A DNA stretch of 64,000 nt from Kerstersia similis (GTDB taxonomy: Bacteria; Pseudomonadota; Gammaproteobacteria; Burkholderiales; Burkholderiaceae_B), in NCBI RefSeq assembly GCF_965139615.1, contig NZ_CBCSIQ010000011.1:49478-113477 (forward strand). The letters run 5' to 3'. The notes under the pieces were generated by a model. That model was not told where the DNA came from. It ran no database searches and was given only the letters and a program-made list of their open reading frames with translations. Shown here in pieces: positions 17,421 through 24,988 of this stretch. The position numbers and the translations under genes were made by a program. The number at the start of each line of letters is the position of its first letter. The first letter of the stretch is position 1.

Positions 17421-17679
17421 AAGAAGCTCCGGCGCCAGCCAGTTGTTCCTGAGAGCAACTCCAATCGGGGCGGGCGCAATGAACGGGAGGGAGAAACACA
17501 CATGCGGGAACTGGCGGCCAGTCAGGCCGGGGCATGGGTGGACACGGCATGCGGATTGGAACTGCGTGCACGCGTAAGCGATGATTGTAGCGGACGCAGT
17601 GAGCGGGAGTCAGAATCTATGCATCGCAGTACGGGCATGACCGGCGCTGGATGTTTATCTGACATGGGCTGAAACGACA

Positions 17680-17703
17680 ACAGGCCCTGGGGGCAGGGCC
17701 TGT
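17680..17703 (-). terminator. Terminator hairpin downstream of hdeA
   Basis: ACAGGCCCTG and CAGGGCCTGT form a perfect 10-bp stem with a GGGG (plus-strand) loop. On the minus strand the stem is followed by TGTCGTTTC, a poor U-run. It lies 46 bases beyond the hdeA stop. Confidence 0.6.
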
Positions 17704-17749
17704 CGGGGGCGCCTGCGGGTCTCAGCCTCGCTGGCGCAGCTTGGGGGGC

Positions 17750-18058
17750 TTACTTGGCTACTTTGCCTTGTGCCTGGACCAGCGCATCGCGCAAGGCGAT
17801 TTGCGGGTTTTCATTGCAGACCTGCAGCAGTTGCGGTTGCACCTTGGCGATACCGTCGGAATCCAGCACGGCGTCTTCAACCTTGCCATCCTGGTTCACG
17901 GCAGCAGCGAAACCGACAGCGACCGGACGGTAGCTTTCGTCCAGGGCGACGTAGTCGCTGCAAAGCCACAGGGCGACGGGTTTCTCAGCGTTGGCCTGGC
18001 TGGCGAAAGGCAGGACGGCGGCACTGGCGAGAGCGATCATGCATGCGGTTTTCTTCAT
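17750..18058 (-). CDS. hdeA: HdeA-family periplasmic acid-stress chaperone
   Basis: Small periplasmic protein that, in E. coli, unfolds at low pH and holds denatured proteins. 102 residues with a signal peptide ending near ASQANA. The mature part aligns along its length with E. coli HdeA: LCSDYVALDESYRPVAVGFA, then VEDAVLDSDGIAKVQP and LLQVCNENPQ. The two cysteines that form its single disulfide are kept. The frame stays open about 65 codons upstream, but the MKKTACMIALA start is clearly right. The 218-base upstream gap is AT-richer and has TATAGAG-like promoter boxes on the minus strand. Confidence 0.88.
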   Translation of the reverse strand: MKKTACMIALASAAVLPFASQANAEKPVALWLCSDYVALDESYRPVAVGFAAAVNQDGKVEDAVLDSDGIAKVQPQLLQVCNENPQIALRDALVQAQGKVAK

Positions 18059-18276
18059 TTCAGACTCCGAATAGGCGTGACTGTGAAATTCATGGGCTCC
18101 GGCACTGCAGTACCGGCAAGCGTGGAGCGCGGCTGCCGGCGATATGTCGGTCACGGCGCCTGTTGGCAGCCCGTGACGGCCATACATTTCTCTATAAGCA
18201 TATGGGCATTGTCTTGAATATGGGCGATAAGGAAGCTCAAGAAATGTTTGCAAATGAAACCATGACTATAAAGTGG

Positions 18277-18906
18277 TTATAGCTCGTGGTGCGCCATCAG
18301 GAAATAGTGAGGTCTGGCATGGGTTTGATCTGTGTCAGGCGGCAGGGATTCGGGCTGGGACGCGGTATGGCGCAGACTGGTGTAAAGGCCGATGGCCGTA
18401 AAGCGGGCGGTTGGTGGCATGAGGATTGCGGGCTGCTGCCCAGCCACTGGCGTGGCATGCCGGGGGTAGCGGCCCAGGGTGACGTGGGGGCGAAACGGAC
18501 GGGCCTCGATAGGCAGGCCGAGCTGGCGCAGGACGGCATGGGTATCGGACAGCAGTGCTTGCAGTTCGGGGGCAAAAGCGTAGCAGGCAACTTCGACGCG
18601 GGGGGCGTCGGTATTGGGCCAGGTGGCGTTGTGCTGGAATGGCAAGGGCGGGAGCTTGCGCGCCAGGTGCGGCAATGCCTGGATCAGTGACTGGCCCTGT
18701 GCCGGTGTGACGGCTCCCAGGAAGGCCAGGGTCAGATGCAGGTCGTCCGGGGCGGCAGCCTGCACCGATGCAGGCAGTGGGGCGGCTGCCAGGGCGTCGC
18801 GCGTGGCGGTATCGGGTGCCAGGGCAAGGAAGCAGCGCCGCCAGGGCGCGGCGGAATCAGGGCCGAAGGCTGTCGAGGTGTCGGTGGGAAGCGGGCTAGC
18901 AGGCAT
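18277..18906 (-). CDS. thpR: RNA 2',3'-cyclic phosphodiesterase (2'-5' RNA ligase family)
   Basis: Opens 2',3'-cyclic phosphates on RNA ends (LigT/ThpR family). 209 residues with the two defining HxTx motifs: HLTLAFLG near residue 57 and HVTLGR near residue 145, which together form the active site. 'WRRCFLALAPDTATRDAL' is the typical first strand. A GGAG site 8 bases upstream supports the ATG at 18906. It is transcribed away from tRNA-Phe, with no obvious operon partner. Confidence 0.9.
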   Translation of the reverse strand: MPASPLPTDTSTAFGPDSAAPWRRCFLALAPDTATRDALAAAPLPASVQAAAPDDLHLTLAFLGAVTPAQGQSLIQALPHLARKLPPLPFQHNATWPNTDAPRVEVACYAFAPELQALLSDTHAVLRQLGLPIEARPFRPHVTLGRYPRHATPVAGQQPAILMPPTARFTAIGLYTSLRHTASQPESLPPDTDQTHARPHYFLMAHHEL

Positions 18907-19049
18907 GGCAGGATCTCCAGAGGGGCTTCCGTGTGTTCCGGGCGGGAAACGGGGCGAGGAGGCGGTGCAAGAAAGCGGGGCGACATGTCAGCCGGTTCGC
19001 CAATGCAGGGCGACGGCGGGCTGGAAAGCGTTAGGACTGAAAAATATAT

Positions 19050-19079
19050 TGGACAATCTAAAAAAAATGGTGCTAGAAT
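19050..19079 (+). promoter_or_regulatory. Promoter of tRNA-Phe
   Basis: TGGACA at 19050-19055 and TAGAAT at 19074-19079 are separated by 18 bases, in an AT-rich segment. The -10 ends 24 bases before the mature tRNA. Confidence 0.6.
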
Positions 19080-19103
19080 GCAATTCTTGCTCAAGCAAGC
19101 GTT

Positions 19104-19179
19104 GGCCTGGTAGCTCAGTTGGTAGAGCAGCGGATTGAAAATCCGCGTGTCGGTGGTTCGATTCCGCCCCAGGCCACCA
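19104..19179 (+). tRNA. pheT: tRNA-Phe (GAA anticodon)
   Basis: 76 bases fold as a complete cloverleaf. Acceptor GGCCTGG pairs with CCAGGCC; the D arm is GCTC/GAGC; the anticodon stem GCGGA/TCCGC has loop TTGAAAA, giving anticodon GAA; the T arm GGCGG-type stem carries GGTTCGATTCC. Discriminator A and CCA (19177-19179) are encoded. It is followed at once by a strong terminator. Confidence 0.97.
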
Positions 19180-19187
19180 AAGAATTC

Positions 19188-19217
19188 AAAAATCCCCGTA
19201 TCATCGGGGATTTTTTT
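19188..19217 (+). terminator. Rho-independent terminator of tRNA-Phe, overlapping the yggL ribosome site
   Basis: AAAAATCCCCG pairs with CGGGGATTTTT around a TATCAT loop, then the T-run continues to 19217. The ATG of the next gene follows directly at 19218, and the GGGGA of the right arm is its only plausible Shine-Dalgarno sequence. Confidence 0.9.
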
Positions 19218-19583
19218 ATGTCTGCTTCCTATTTCTCTTCCAATGCCCCGACGGGCAAGCGGCTGCGCCGCCTCAATGCCCGCCAGCGTAAAAAGCTGCA
19301 CGTGGGCGAATTCCAGCAATTCATTTTCGAAGTCCGTGCTTCATTCTCCGCGAATGACGACAGCGATGCGCTGCTGGATGCATTGATCGAAATGATCGAA
19401 TCGCGCGATCTGTTCTTCGGCGGCAGTGTCGGACGAGGTGTACTGGACGGCATGGTTTCCGCATGTGCCGGCTCTCCCTCCGAGGACGACAGGCAAGCCG
19501 TGTTGCAGTGGCTGCAACAACGCGGTGATGTCACGCAGGTAACGGTGGGCGAACTGGCCGATGCCTGGTACGGCTGGCATTGA
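19218..19583 (+). CDS. yggL: YggL family (DUF469) 50S ribosome-binding protein
   Basis: 121-residue protein of the YggL family, associated in E. coli with the large ribosomal subunit. Family features are NARQRKKLHVGEFQQFIFEV near the N-terminus, the 'DALLDALIEMIESRDLFFGG' helix-turn, and the C-terminal end. The ATG abuts the T-run of the tRNA-Phe terminator, and GGGGA in that stem lies seven bases before it. Transcripts reading through the terminator would therefore hold the ribosome site paired. The 253-base gap downstream has no gene until the TetR operator. Confidence 0.88.
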   Translation: MSASYFSSNAPTGKRLRRLNARQRKKLHVGEFQQFIFEVRASFSANDDSDALLDALIEMIESRDLFFGGSVGRGVLDGMVSACAGSPSEDDRQAVLQWLQQRGDVTQVTVGELADAWYGWH

Positions 19584-19789
19584 TGGATTGAATGACCGGT
19601 GCGGCCAGGGCTGAACCGTTGCGGCAACCGGCCACATGGCCGGCTGCGCGGTCGGGCCGTGCCGTGCACGGTGTGCTGGCCTGTCGGCGTGGAGATTCCG
19701 GCATTGGCAGCCGCCACGGCCGGGTGTGGTACACGGCGGCATGCTGGCATAGGACGCGGGGTTTTCGGATTGCCGCGTTTTTTTTATCC

Positions 19790-19819
19790 AAAAGTAGCTA
19801 TACTGGTCTAACTACTTTT
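19790..19819. promoter_or_regulatory. Inverted-repeat operator over the promoter of the TetR gene at 19837
   Basis: AAAAGTAG and CTACTTTT are perfect 8-bp arms 14 bases apart, with TATACT (a good -10 box, 19799-19804) between them. The site ends 17 bases before the TetR start, which points to self-repression. Confidence 0.65.
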
Positions 19820-19836
19820 CGCTTACAGGTGATTTC

Positions 19837-20433
19837 ATGGCAGGCACCCGCCAGGATGGCACGGCGCGCATCAGCGCCCATGATCGGCTGCTGGGCGCAG
19901 CGGCGGTTCTGTTCTATCGCGACGGCATTGCGGGCACGGGTATAGATGCCATCGTGAAGCAGGCCGGGGTGGCGAAGAAAAGCCTCTACAACAATTTCAG
20001 CTCCAAGGCCGAGCTGGTGGCTGCCTATTTGCAGGCCCGCCACGAGGAATGGCTGGCACTGTATGCAGCGCGCTTGCAGCAGGCCAGGGCGCCGGTAGAG
20101 CAGGTGCTGGCGGTGTTCGATGCGTATGTCGATCATGCCGAGTTCGCCTATGAGCGCGGTTTCCGTGGTTGCGGCCAATGGAATGCCGCAGCAGAGCTGC
20201 CAGTGGAAGACGCCAGCCGCCAAGCGATCCGGGCTTACAAGGAAGAGGTGGAAGCCCTGCTGGCCCGACATCTCACCGCGTATCTGGCAGGCGACGCCGA
20301 ACGAGCAGCGCCGCTGGCCAGGCACTTGGCCTTTCTGCTGGAAGGCGCCGTGGCGCGGGCCGGGCTGGAGGGCAATAGCCAATGCCTGCACCAGGCCCGG
20401 CAAATGGCGGCCGGTTTGCTGGAGCAATGGTGA
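19837..20433 (+). CDS. TetR/AcrR family transcriptional regulator
   Basis: 198-residue regulator. The helix-turn-helix GIDAIVKQAGVAKKSLYNNF (about residues 33-52) is the TetR signature; the C-terminal part contains 'ERGFRGCGQWNAAAEL', as in relatives that control small exporters or oxidoreductases. Its start is preceded by ACAGGTGATTTC. The EamA-type exporter gene begins at or just after its stop on the same strand, so the pair is probably one operon with the exporter as target. Confidence 0.9.
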   Translation: MAGTRQDGTARISAHDRLLGAAAVLFYRDGIAGTGIDAIVKQAGVAKKSLYNNFSSKAELVAAYLQARHEEWLALYAARLQQARAPVEQVLAVFDAYVDHAEFAYERGFRGCGQWNAAAELPVEDASRQAIRAYKEEVEALLARHLTAYLAGDAERAAPLARHLAFLLEGAVARAGLEGNSQCLHQARQMAAGLLEQW

Positions 20434-20528
20434 GCACGCGCTCGCGTGAGCCGCTGGCAACCATCCCGCCGGGAGACCCGGTGACGTCGCATCCGGCGGG
20501 CCGTGCGACGCCGGGCAGGGAGTACCTG

Positions 20529-21440
20529 ATGGGCGTGTCGGCCATTCTGTTCGCCTGCGTTCTGTGGGCGACGACAGGGGTGTCCGCCACTTTTGCGCCG
20601 GAAGTGGGGGCAGCGGCCATAGGGGCAGCGGCAATGGGCATAGGTGGCCTGCTGCAGGCGCTGATTGCGGTGCGACCCATCTTGCGCCATCTGGGCGCGC
20701 TGCGCCTGCAGTGGCATTGGCTGCTGTTGGGCGCCATGGCGGTGGCGGTTTATCCGCTGGCTTTCTACGCGTCCATGCGCCTGGCTGGTGTCACGATAGG
20801 CACGGTGGTTTCCCTGGGTTCTGCGCCCTTGCTGTCGGCAGTGATTGAAATGGTGCTGGACGGTACGCGCGTGAGCATGCGCTGGGGCTGCGGCGCCGTG
20901 TTGGGTCTCTTGGGCATGGCGCTGCTGAGTCTGGCCGAAGGCAGCGGCGCCAGTGCCGTGCTGGCGCCTGATGTCACCACTGGCGTATGGCTGGGGCTGT
21001 TGGCAGGCCTGAGCTATGCCTTGTATTCCTGGGCGGCGCGACGCCTGATGCAGCGTGGCATTCCGGCCAGGGCGGCGATGGGCGCGGTATTCGGCGGGGG
21101 CGGGCTGCTGCTGATGCCGGTGCTGTTCGCGACTGGCGCCCCATTTCTTGCGTCCTGGAACAACGCGGCCGTGGGCATCTACATGGCCCTGGTCCCCATG
21201 TTCCTGGGCTATGTATGTTTTGGCTACGGCCTGGCGCGTGTGCAGGCCAGCACGGCAACAACGGTGACTTTGCTGGAGCCGGTGTTTGCTGCAGGCCTGG
21301 CCGCCGTGGTGATCGGGGAGCGCCTGCCTGCGCTGGGTTGGCTGGGTGTTGCGCTGATTCTTGCGTGCCTGGTCTGCATTACCTGGCCAGGACGGGTAAG
21401 GGCGCGGGCGCCGGCACCGGTTTCGGTGCCGGCCGGCTGA
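20529..21440 (+). CDS. EamA/DMT family membrane transporter
   Basis: Ten-helix drug/metabolite transporter, 303 residues, built as two EamA repeats (about residues 3-140 and 150-290). I start at ATG 20529: CAGGGAG lies 8 bases upstream and the first helix begins right after it (GVSAILFACVLWATTGV). A GTG at 20430 that overlaps the tetR stop (GTGA) is an alternative and would add 33 polar residues. Export substrate unknown; relatives move amino acids or metabolites. Control by the preceding TetR protein is inferred from position. Confidence 0.88.
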   Translation: MGVSAILFACVLWATTGVSATFAPEVGAAAIGAAAMGIGGLLQALIAVRPILRHLGALRLQWHWLLLGAMAVAVYPLAFYASMRLAGVTIGTVVSLGSAPLLSAVIEMVLDGTRVSMRWGCGAVLGLLGMALLSLAEGSGASAVLAPDVTTGVWLGLLAGLSYALYSWAARRLMQRGIPARAAMGAVFGGGGLLLMPVLFATGAPFLASWNNAAVGIYMALVPMFLGYVCFGYGLARVQASTATTVTLLEPVFAAGLAAVVIGERLPALGWLGVALILACLVCITWPGRVRARAPAPVSVPAG

Positions 21441-21528
21441 GTGCGCCAGGGCTTCTGCGGCATGGGTGTGTTGGCAGATATGTGTTCATGGGCAGTGCCG
21501 TTTTTTCAATCTGGAGCAGAGATCAATC

Positions 21529-21867
21529 ATGGCAACCATTTCCTGGGATGACTTCACCAAGGTCGAATTGCGCGTCGGTCGCATCATCCAGGCCGAAGTC
21601 TTCGCGCAGGCGCGCAAGCCGGCTTTCAAGCTTGTGGTGGACTTCGGGCCGGAGATCGGCCAGCGCAAGTCGAGCGCGCAGATCACGGATCTGTACACGC
21701 CGGAATCGTTGCTGGGCAAGCTGGTGGTAGCCGTTGTCAATTTTCCGCCCAAGCAGATTGGGCCATTGATGTCCGAATGCCTGGTGACGGGCTTCCACAA
21801 TGAAAGTGGTGCCGTCGCGCTGTGCATGCCGGATGGAACCGTGCCCTTGGGTGCAAGGCTTTGCTGA
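21529..21867 (+). CDS. csaA: CsaA-type tRNA-binding / export chaperone-like protein
   Basis: 112-residue single OB-fold protein. KVELRVGRIIQAE at the start, KLVVDFGPEIGQRKSSAQIT in the middle and VVNFPPKQIGPLMSECLVTG are the family's tRNA-binding surface. It is close in length and order to Bacillus subtilis CsaA, described as a tRNA-binding protein with chaperone-like activity in secretion. The MATISWDDF start is clear from family alignment, though the nearest GGAG is 13 bases away. It ends before two GC hairpins and the convergent leuA copy 2. Confidence 0.9.
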   Translation: MATISWDDFTKVELRVGRIIQAEVFAQARKPAFKLVVDFGPEIGQRKSSAQITDLYTPESLLGKLVVAVVNFPPKQIGPLMSECLVTGFHNESGAVALCMPDGTVPLGARLC

Positions 21868-21869
21868 AA

Positions 21870-21887
21870 CCCCGGCGGTTGCCGGGG
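21870..21887. terminator. Hairpin after csaA
   Basis: CCCCGGC / GCCGGGG, loop GGTT, starting a few bases past the csaA stop. It is a compact stem with no T-run. Confidence 0.45.
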
Positions 21888-21909
21888 AGGCTGAGTGGCA
21901 AGGACGGAG

Positions 21910-21945
21910 GGCTGAGCGCGCGTGCTGCCTGATACGCTCAGCCCT
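21910..21945. terminator. Second hairpin between csaA and leuA copy 2
   Basis: GGGCTGAGCG and CGCTCAGCCC form a perfect 10-bp stem with a 16-base loop in the convergent gap, 25 bases from the leuA stop. There is no T-run on either side, so termination is plausible but unproven. Confidence 0.45.
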
Positions 21946-21970
21946 GCCGGTAGGGCGCTAGGCCATTGAT

Positions 21971-23650
21971 CTAAGCCATGACAGGCAGCGCCTGCCGTAC
22001 CCGGTTGTAGGCGCTGATTACTGCCAGGACAGAGGCCGTTGCGATGTTTTCATGGATACCGACGCCGAAGCGGCTGCCAGTGACATCCGGGTGCGCCATT
22101 TCAATGATGGCGACGGATTGAGCCTGTGCGCCTGTGCCCAGGCTGCGTTGCTCATAGGCGTCTATACGCAGTAGAGCGTCGAGTGCGGCGACCGTCGCGG
22201 CAATCGGGCCGTTGCCCTGTCCGGCAATCTGCCGATGCCGGGCTTGCGCGCCGGGTAAAGCCAGCTGCAGCTGAATTTCCTGGCCGGTGGCGACATCGCG
22301 CAGGGTGTGGGCAAGGTAGCGGAAATGACCGGGCTGCCACGGCATGAGATAGGTCTGGCGGAACAGGTCCCAGATCGCTTCGCTGCTGATCTCCGTTTCG
22401 CTGCTATCGGCATGGCGTTGCACGATGGCGCTGAATTCCACTTGCATGCGGCGCGGCATGGCAATGCCGTGGTCGCGTTCCAGCAGGTAGGCAATGCCGC
22501 CCTTGCCGGATTGGCTGTTGACGCGCACGATGCTGTCGTAGGTGCGTCCCAGGTCCTTGGGGTCTATCGGCAGGTAGGGGACACGCCAGATGCTGCCAGG
22601 CTGCTGGGCCGCAAAGCCTTTGGCGATGGCATCCTGGTGCGATCCCGAGAAGGCGGTGAACACGAGGTCGCCGGCGTAGGGATGGCGTGGATGGATGGGC
22701 AGCGATGTGCATTCCTCCGCGACGCGGGCGACGGCGGCGATATCGGAGAAATCCAGGCCGGGGTGGATGCCCTGTGTGTAGAGGTTGAGCGCCAAGGTGA
22801 CGATATCCACGTTGCCGCTGCGTTCACCATTGCCGAACAGGCAGCCTTCCACGCGCTGCGCGCCCGCCAGCAGGGCCTGTTCCGCGCAGGCCACGCCGGT
22901 GCCGCGGTCATTGTGCGGGTGCACCGACAGCACGATGTGTTCGCGCCGGTGCAGGCGCCGGTCCATCCATTCGATCTGGTCGGCAAAGACATTGGGCGTG
23001 GAGACTTCCACGGTGGTGGGCAGGTTGATGATCATGGGCCGGCCGGGGCCAGCGTCCCAGGCAGCGATGGCGGCGTTGCAGACGGCCAGCGATACGTCCA
23101 GCTCTGCCATGCAGAACGTTTCGGGGGAATACTGCAACACCCATTCGGTTTCCGGGTGCTGCGCGGTCAGGGTCTTCAAGAGCGCGATGTGCTTTTCCAC
23201 CATGACGATGATTTCGGGCACGCTCAAGCCGAACACCAGCTCGCGCCATGCCGGGGCGATGGCGTTGTAGAAATGCACGATCACGCGCGGGGCGCCGCGC
23301 ACGCTTTCCACGGTGCGGCGGATCAGGTCTTCGCGCAGTTGCGTCATGACCATGGGGGTGACGTCGGCGGGAATCTGCCGCTCGTCGATCAGGCTACGCA
23401 CGATGTCGTAGTCGGTTTGCGAGGCAGCCGGAAAGCCGACTTCGATTTCCTTGAACCCCAGGCGCACCAACTCATGAAACAAGCGCAGCTTGCGCTGCCG
23501 GTTCATGGGTTCGAAGAGAGCCTGATTGCCGTCGCGCAGATCCGTGGAGAGCCAGACGGGCGCCTGCGTGATGACGCGCGAGGGCCATTGCCGGTCTGGC
23601 AGATGGATGGGCGGGAAGGCCTGATATTTGGTGTCGGGTTGCTGCAGCAT
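21971..23650 (-). CDS. leuA: 2-isopropylmalate synthase, long form, copy 2
   Basis: Second full-length leuA paralogue, 559 residues, with the same domain order as copy 1: catalytic barrel (STDLRDGNQALFEPM, HPHNDRGTGVACAE, GDLVFTAFSGSHQDAIAKG) then linker and regulatory domain. All motifs are intact, so it should be active. The start MLQQPDTKYQAFPPI parallels copy 1, and GGAG lies 9 bases before it. It is preceded by its own Leu-rich leader peptide and competing hairpins, different in sequence from those of copy 1. It is flanked by csaA (convergent) and an AraC regulator (divergent). Specialised roles or feedback sensitivity could differ. Confidence 0.94.
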   Translation of the reverse strand: MLQQPDTKYQAFPPIHLPDRQWPSRVITQAPVWLSTDLRDGNQALFEPMNRQRKLRLFHELVRLGFKEIEVGFPAASQTDYDIVRSLIDERQIPADVTPMVMTQLREDLIRRTVESVRGAPRVIVHFYNAIAPAWRELVFGLSVPEIIVMVEKHIALLKTLTAQHPETEWVLQYSPETFCMAELDVSLAVCNAAIAAWDAGPGRPMIINLPTTVEVSTPNVFADQIEWMDRRLHRREHIVLSVHPHNDRGTGVACAEQALLAGAQRVEGCLFGNGERSGNVDIVTLALNLYTQGIHPGLDFSDIAAVARVAEECTSLPIHPRHPYAGDLVFTAFSGSHQDAIAKGFAAQQPGSIWRVPYLPIDPKDLGRTYDSIVRVNSQSGKGGIAYLLERDHGIAMPRRMQVEFSAIVQRHADSSETEISSEAIWDLFRQTYLMPWQPGHFRYLAHTLRDVATGQEIQLQLALPGAQARHRQIAGQGNGPIAATVAALDALLRIDAYEQRSLGTGAQAQSVAIIEMAHPDVTGSRFGVGIHENIATASVLAVISAYNRVRQALPVMA

Positions 23651-23679
23651 GGGGAGTGTCTCCGGTCGATCCTGTGTGA

Positions 23680-23776
23680 CTGATTCCCCTGGCCTGGCTG
23701 GGCAGGCTGCGGTGTGGTCGGGGTCAGGGGGAATCAGTGCAGGTCTGGGCGCACGCAGGCGTGCTCAGACCCCGAC
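23680..23776 (-). promoter_or_regulatory. leuA (copy 2) attenuator-like leader with two competing stems
   Basis: Read on the minus strand the order is A-B-C-D. A (GTCGGGGTC, 23768-23776) can pair with C (GACCCCGAC, 23717-23725), all 9 bases. B (CTGATTCCCC, 23728-23737) can pair with D (GGGGAATCAG, 23680-23689), all 10 bases. The two pairings interlock and so exclude each other. A lies inside the leader peptide and B covers its last codons, so ribosome position would choose between them. No U-run follows D; leuA's GGAG is about 20 bases on, so translation control or Rho is as likely as intrinsic termination. Confidence 0.6.
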
Positions 23777-23825
23777 GCAGGGTCAGGGCTAGCAGCGAGG
23801 GGCGTAGCGACAAGAAGCCGGACAT
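23724..23825 (-). CDS. leuL: Putative leu leader peptide (copy 2)
   Basis: 33-codon frame, ATG at 23825, TGA at 23724-23726, 73 bases before leuA copy 2. It has an excellent ribosome site (AAGGA five bases before the ATG). Seven of the first 20 residues are Leu (positions 5, 7, 11, 12, 14, 16, 20), two of them from the rare codon CTA. The peptide starts MSGFLSLRPSLLALTL. The second half of the frame forms arms A and B of the competing stems. Leu density, the ribosome site and position together fit a leucine-sensing leader. Confidence 0.6.
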   Translation of the reverse strand: MSGFLSLRPSLLALTLRRGLSTPACAQTCTDSP

Positions 23826-23943
23826 GATTTTCCTTGGGAACAGGCGGTGCGAAGACGGTATGGCGCGTCAGGAATGCCTGCGATTGAAGAAAAGTGTACG
23901 ATGCACGGTCATGTCTTTCTCTATTCAAAAAGACAATCTATAT

Positions 23944-24849
23944 ATGAAAAAGGACAGTTCAGGCCCTCCTTTACATGCGCTCGCTGCCAGCGCGCGGCAG
24001 AGGGGTTCAGGGGCGTCGCCTGGCGTGATGGCGGCGCAAGGAACAGTGGCGGGCCAGCCGCCGGAGTTGTGTCTCGTGGCAGGCCTGGCGCGTCCGGCGG
24101 GCATGCAGGCTTTCATGACCGGTGTGGCGATGGATTACCCTGCTGCGCATGTCACCCCCTGGCATGCCCATGAGCGTTGCCAGCTGTTGTACGCGGTGCA
24201 GGGCGTGATGGTGGTCCAGGCGGCAACAGGCCGCTGGACTGTGCCGCCAACGACGGCGGTCTGGCTGCGCCCGGGGATCGAGCATCGCTTGCTGATGCAG
24301 GGGCCGGCCAAAGTGCGCAGCGTATTTGTGGCGGCAGACGCCGTCTGCGGGCTGCCGGAGCGTGATGGCGTGCTGCATGTGTCTGCCTTGCTGCGGGAAT
24401 TGATTGCCCAGGCGGCGAACCTTGGGCTGGCGCTGTGCGCTACCCGGCGCGGATGGTTGCTGGCCGAGTTGCTGCTGGAAGAATTGCGCGGGCAGCGCGA
24501 GTTGCCGTTTCACTTGCCCTGGCCGGAAGAGACGCGTCTCGCAGATGTCTGCGAGGCGGTACTGCTGGACCCGGCGCAACCGCACAAGGCGGAGGATTGG
24601 GCCGGCAGGCTGGCCATGAGCAGCAAGACGTTCCAGCGTCACTTCAGCAAAAGCACGGGCATGGGTTTTGGCCGTTGGTGCCAGCAGGCGCGCATGATGG
24701 CAGCCCTGGATGCCTTGCTGCAGGGGCAGGCCATCCTGCAAGTGGCCTTGCAGGTCGGCTACGACAGCCAAAGCGCTTTCACGCTGGCGTTCAGGCAGAC
24801 CTTTGGCGTTTCCCCCGCACGCTTCCGGGAGCGCCTGCGCAGCGACTAG
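23944..24849 (+). CDS. AraC family transcriptional regulator with N-terminal cupin domain
   Basis: 301 residues. A cupin-like sensing domain (WHAHERCQLLYAVQGVMVVQ near residue 75) precedes a C-terminal pair of helix-turn-helices from about residue 200, with 'LQVALQVGYDSQSAFTLAFR' and the closing FGVSPARFRERL. The NimR/YdeC-like AraC group looks like this; members often control a neighbouring exporter or catabolic gene, but none is adjacent here. I start at ATG 23944; an ATG at 23911 would add 11 residues. It is divergent from leuA copy 2, sharing about 120 bases with its leader. Confidence 0.87.
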   Translation: MKKDSSGPPLHALAASARQRGSGASPGVMAAQGTVAGQPPELCLVAGLARPAGMQAFMTGVAMDYPAAHVTPWHAHERCQLLYAVQGVMVVQAATGRWTVPPTTAVWLRPGIEHRLLMQGPAKVRSVFVAADAVCGLPERDGVLHVSALLRELIAQAANLGLALCATRRGWLLAELLLEELRGQRELPFHLPWPEETRLADVCEAVLLDPAQPHKAEDWAGRLAMSSKTFQRHFSKSTGMGFGRWCQQARMMAALDALLQGQAILQVALQVGYDSQSAFTLAFRQTFGVSPARFRERLRSD

Positions 24850-24860
24850 GGCGCCGGGAT

Positions 24861-24900
24861 AAAAAAATGCCCCCTAGGCCGGGCAACCGGCTGTGGGGGC
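24861..24900 (-). terminator. Rho-independent terminator of tynA
   Basis: On the minus strand, GCCCCC...GGGGGC (24895-24900 with 24869-24874), with an inner GCCGG/CCGGC-type stem, is followed by ATTTTTTT (24861-24867). It is a classic terminator and lies about 90 bases past the tynA stop. Confidence 0.88.
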
Positions 24901-24988
24901 GAAGTTCACGGAGATCCCTGGAGGGATGGGGGTGCCCGAGGCGCCGGTGGCGCCGGGCGGGCAATGCTGGGGGCGGCGTCAGGCCGCG

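Noticed and set aside
19119..19217. An in-frame extension of yggL that would start inside tRNA-Phe
   Set aside because: It would overlap the tRNA and its terminator; the family N-terminus begins at 19218.
20382..20528. Long N-terminal extension of the EamA transporter reaching back into tetR
   Set aside because: The extension is polar and unconserved, whereas ATG 20529 has a good ribosome site and sits just before the first membrane helix.
22307..23683. A 458-codon open frame opposite leuA copy 2
   Set aside because: Same reason: a shadow of a well-supported gene.
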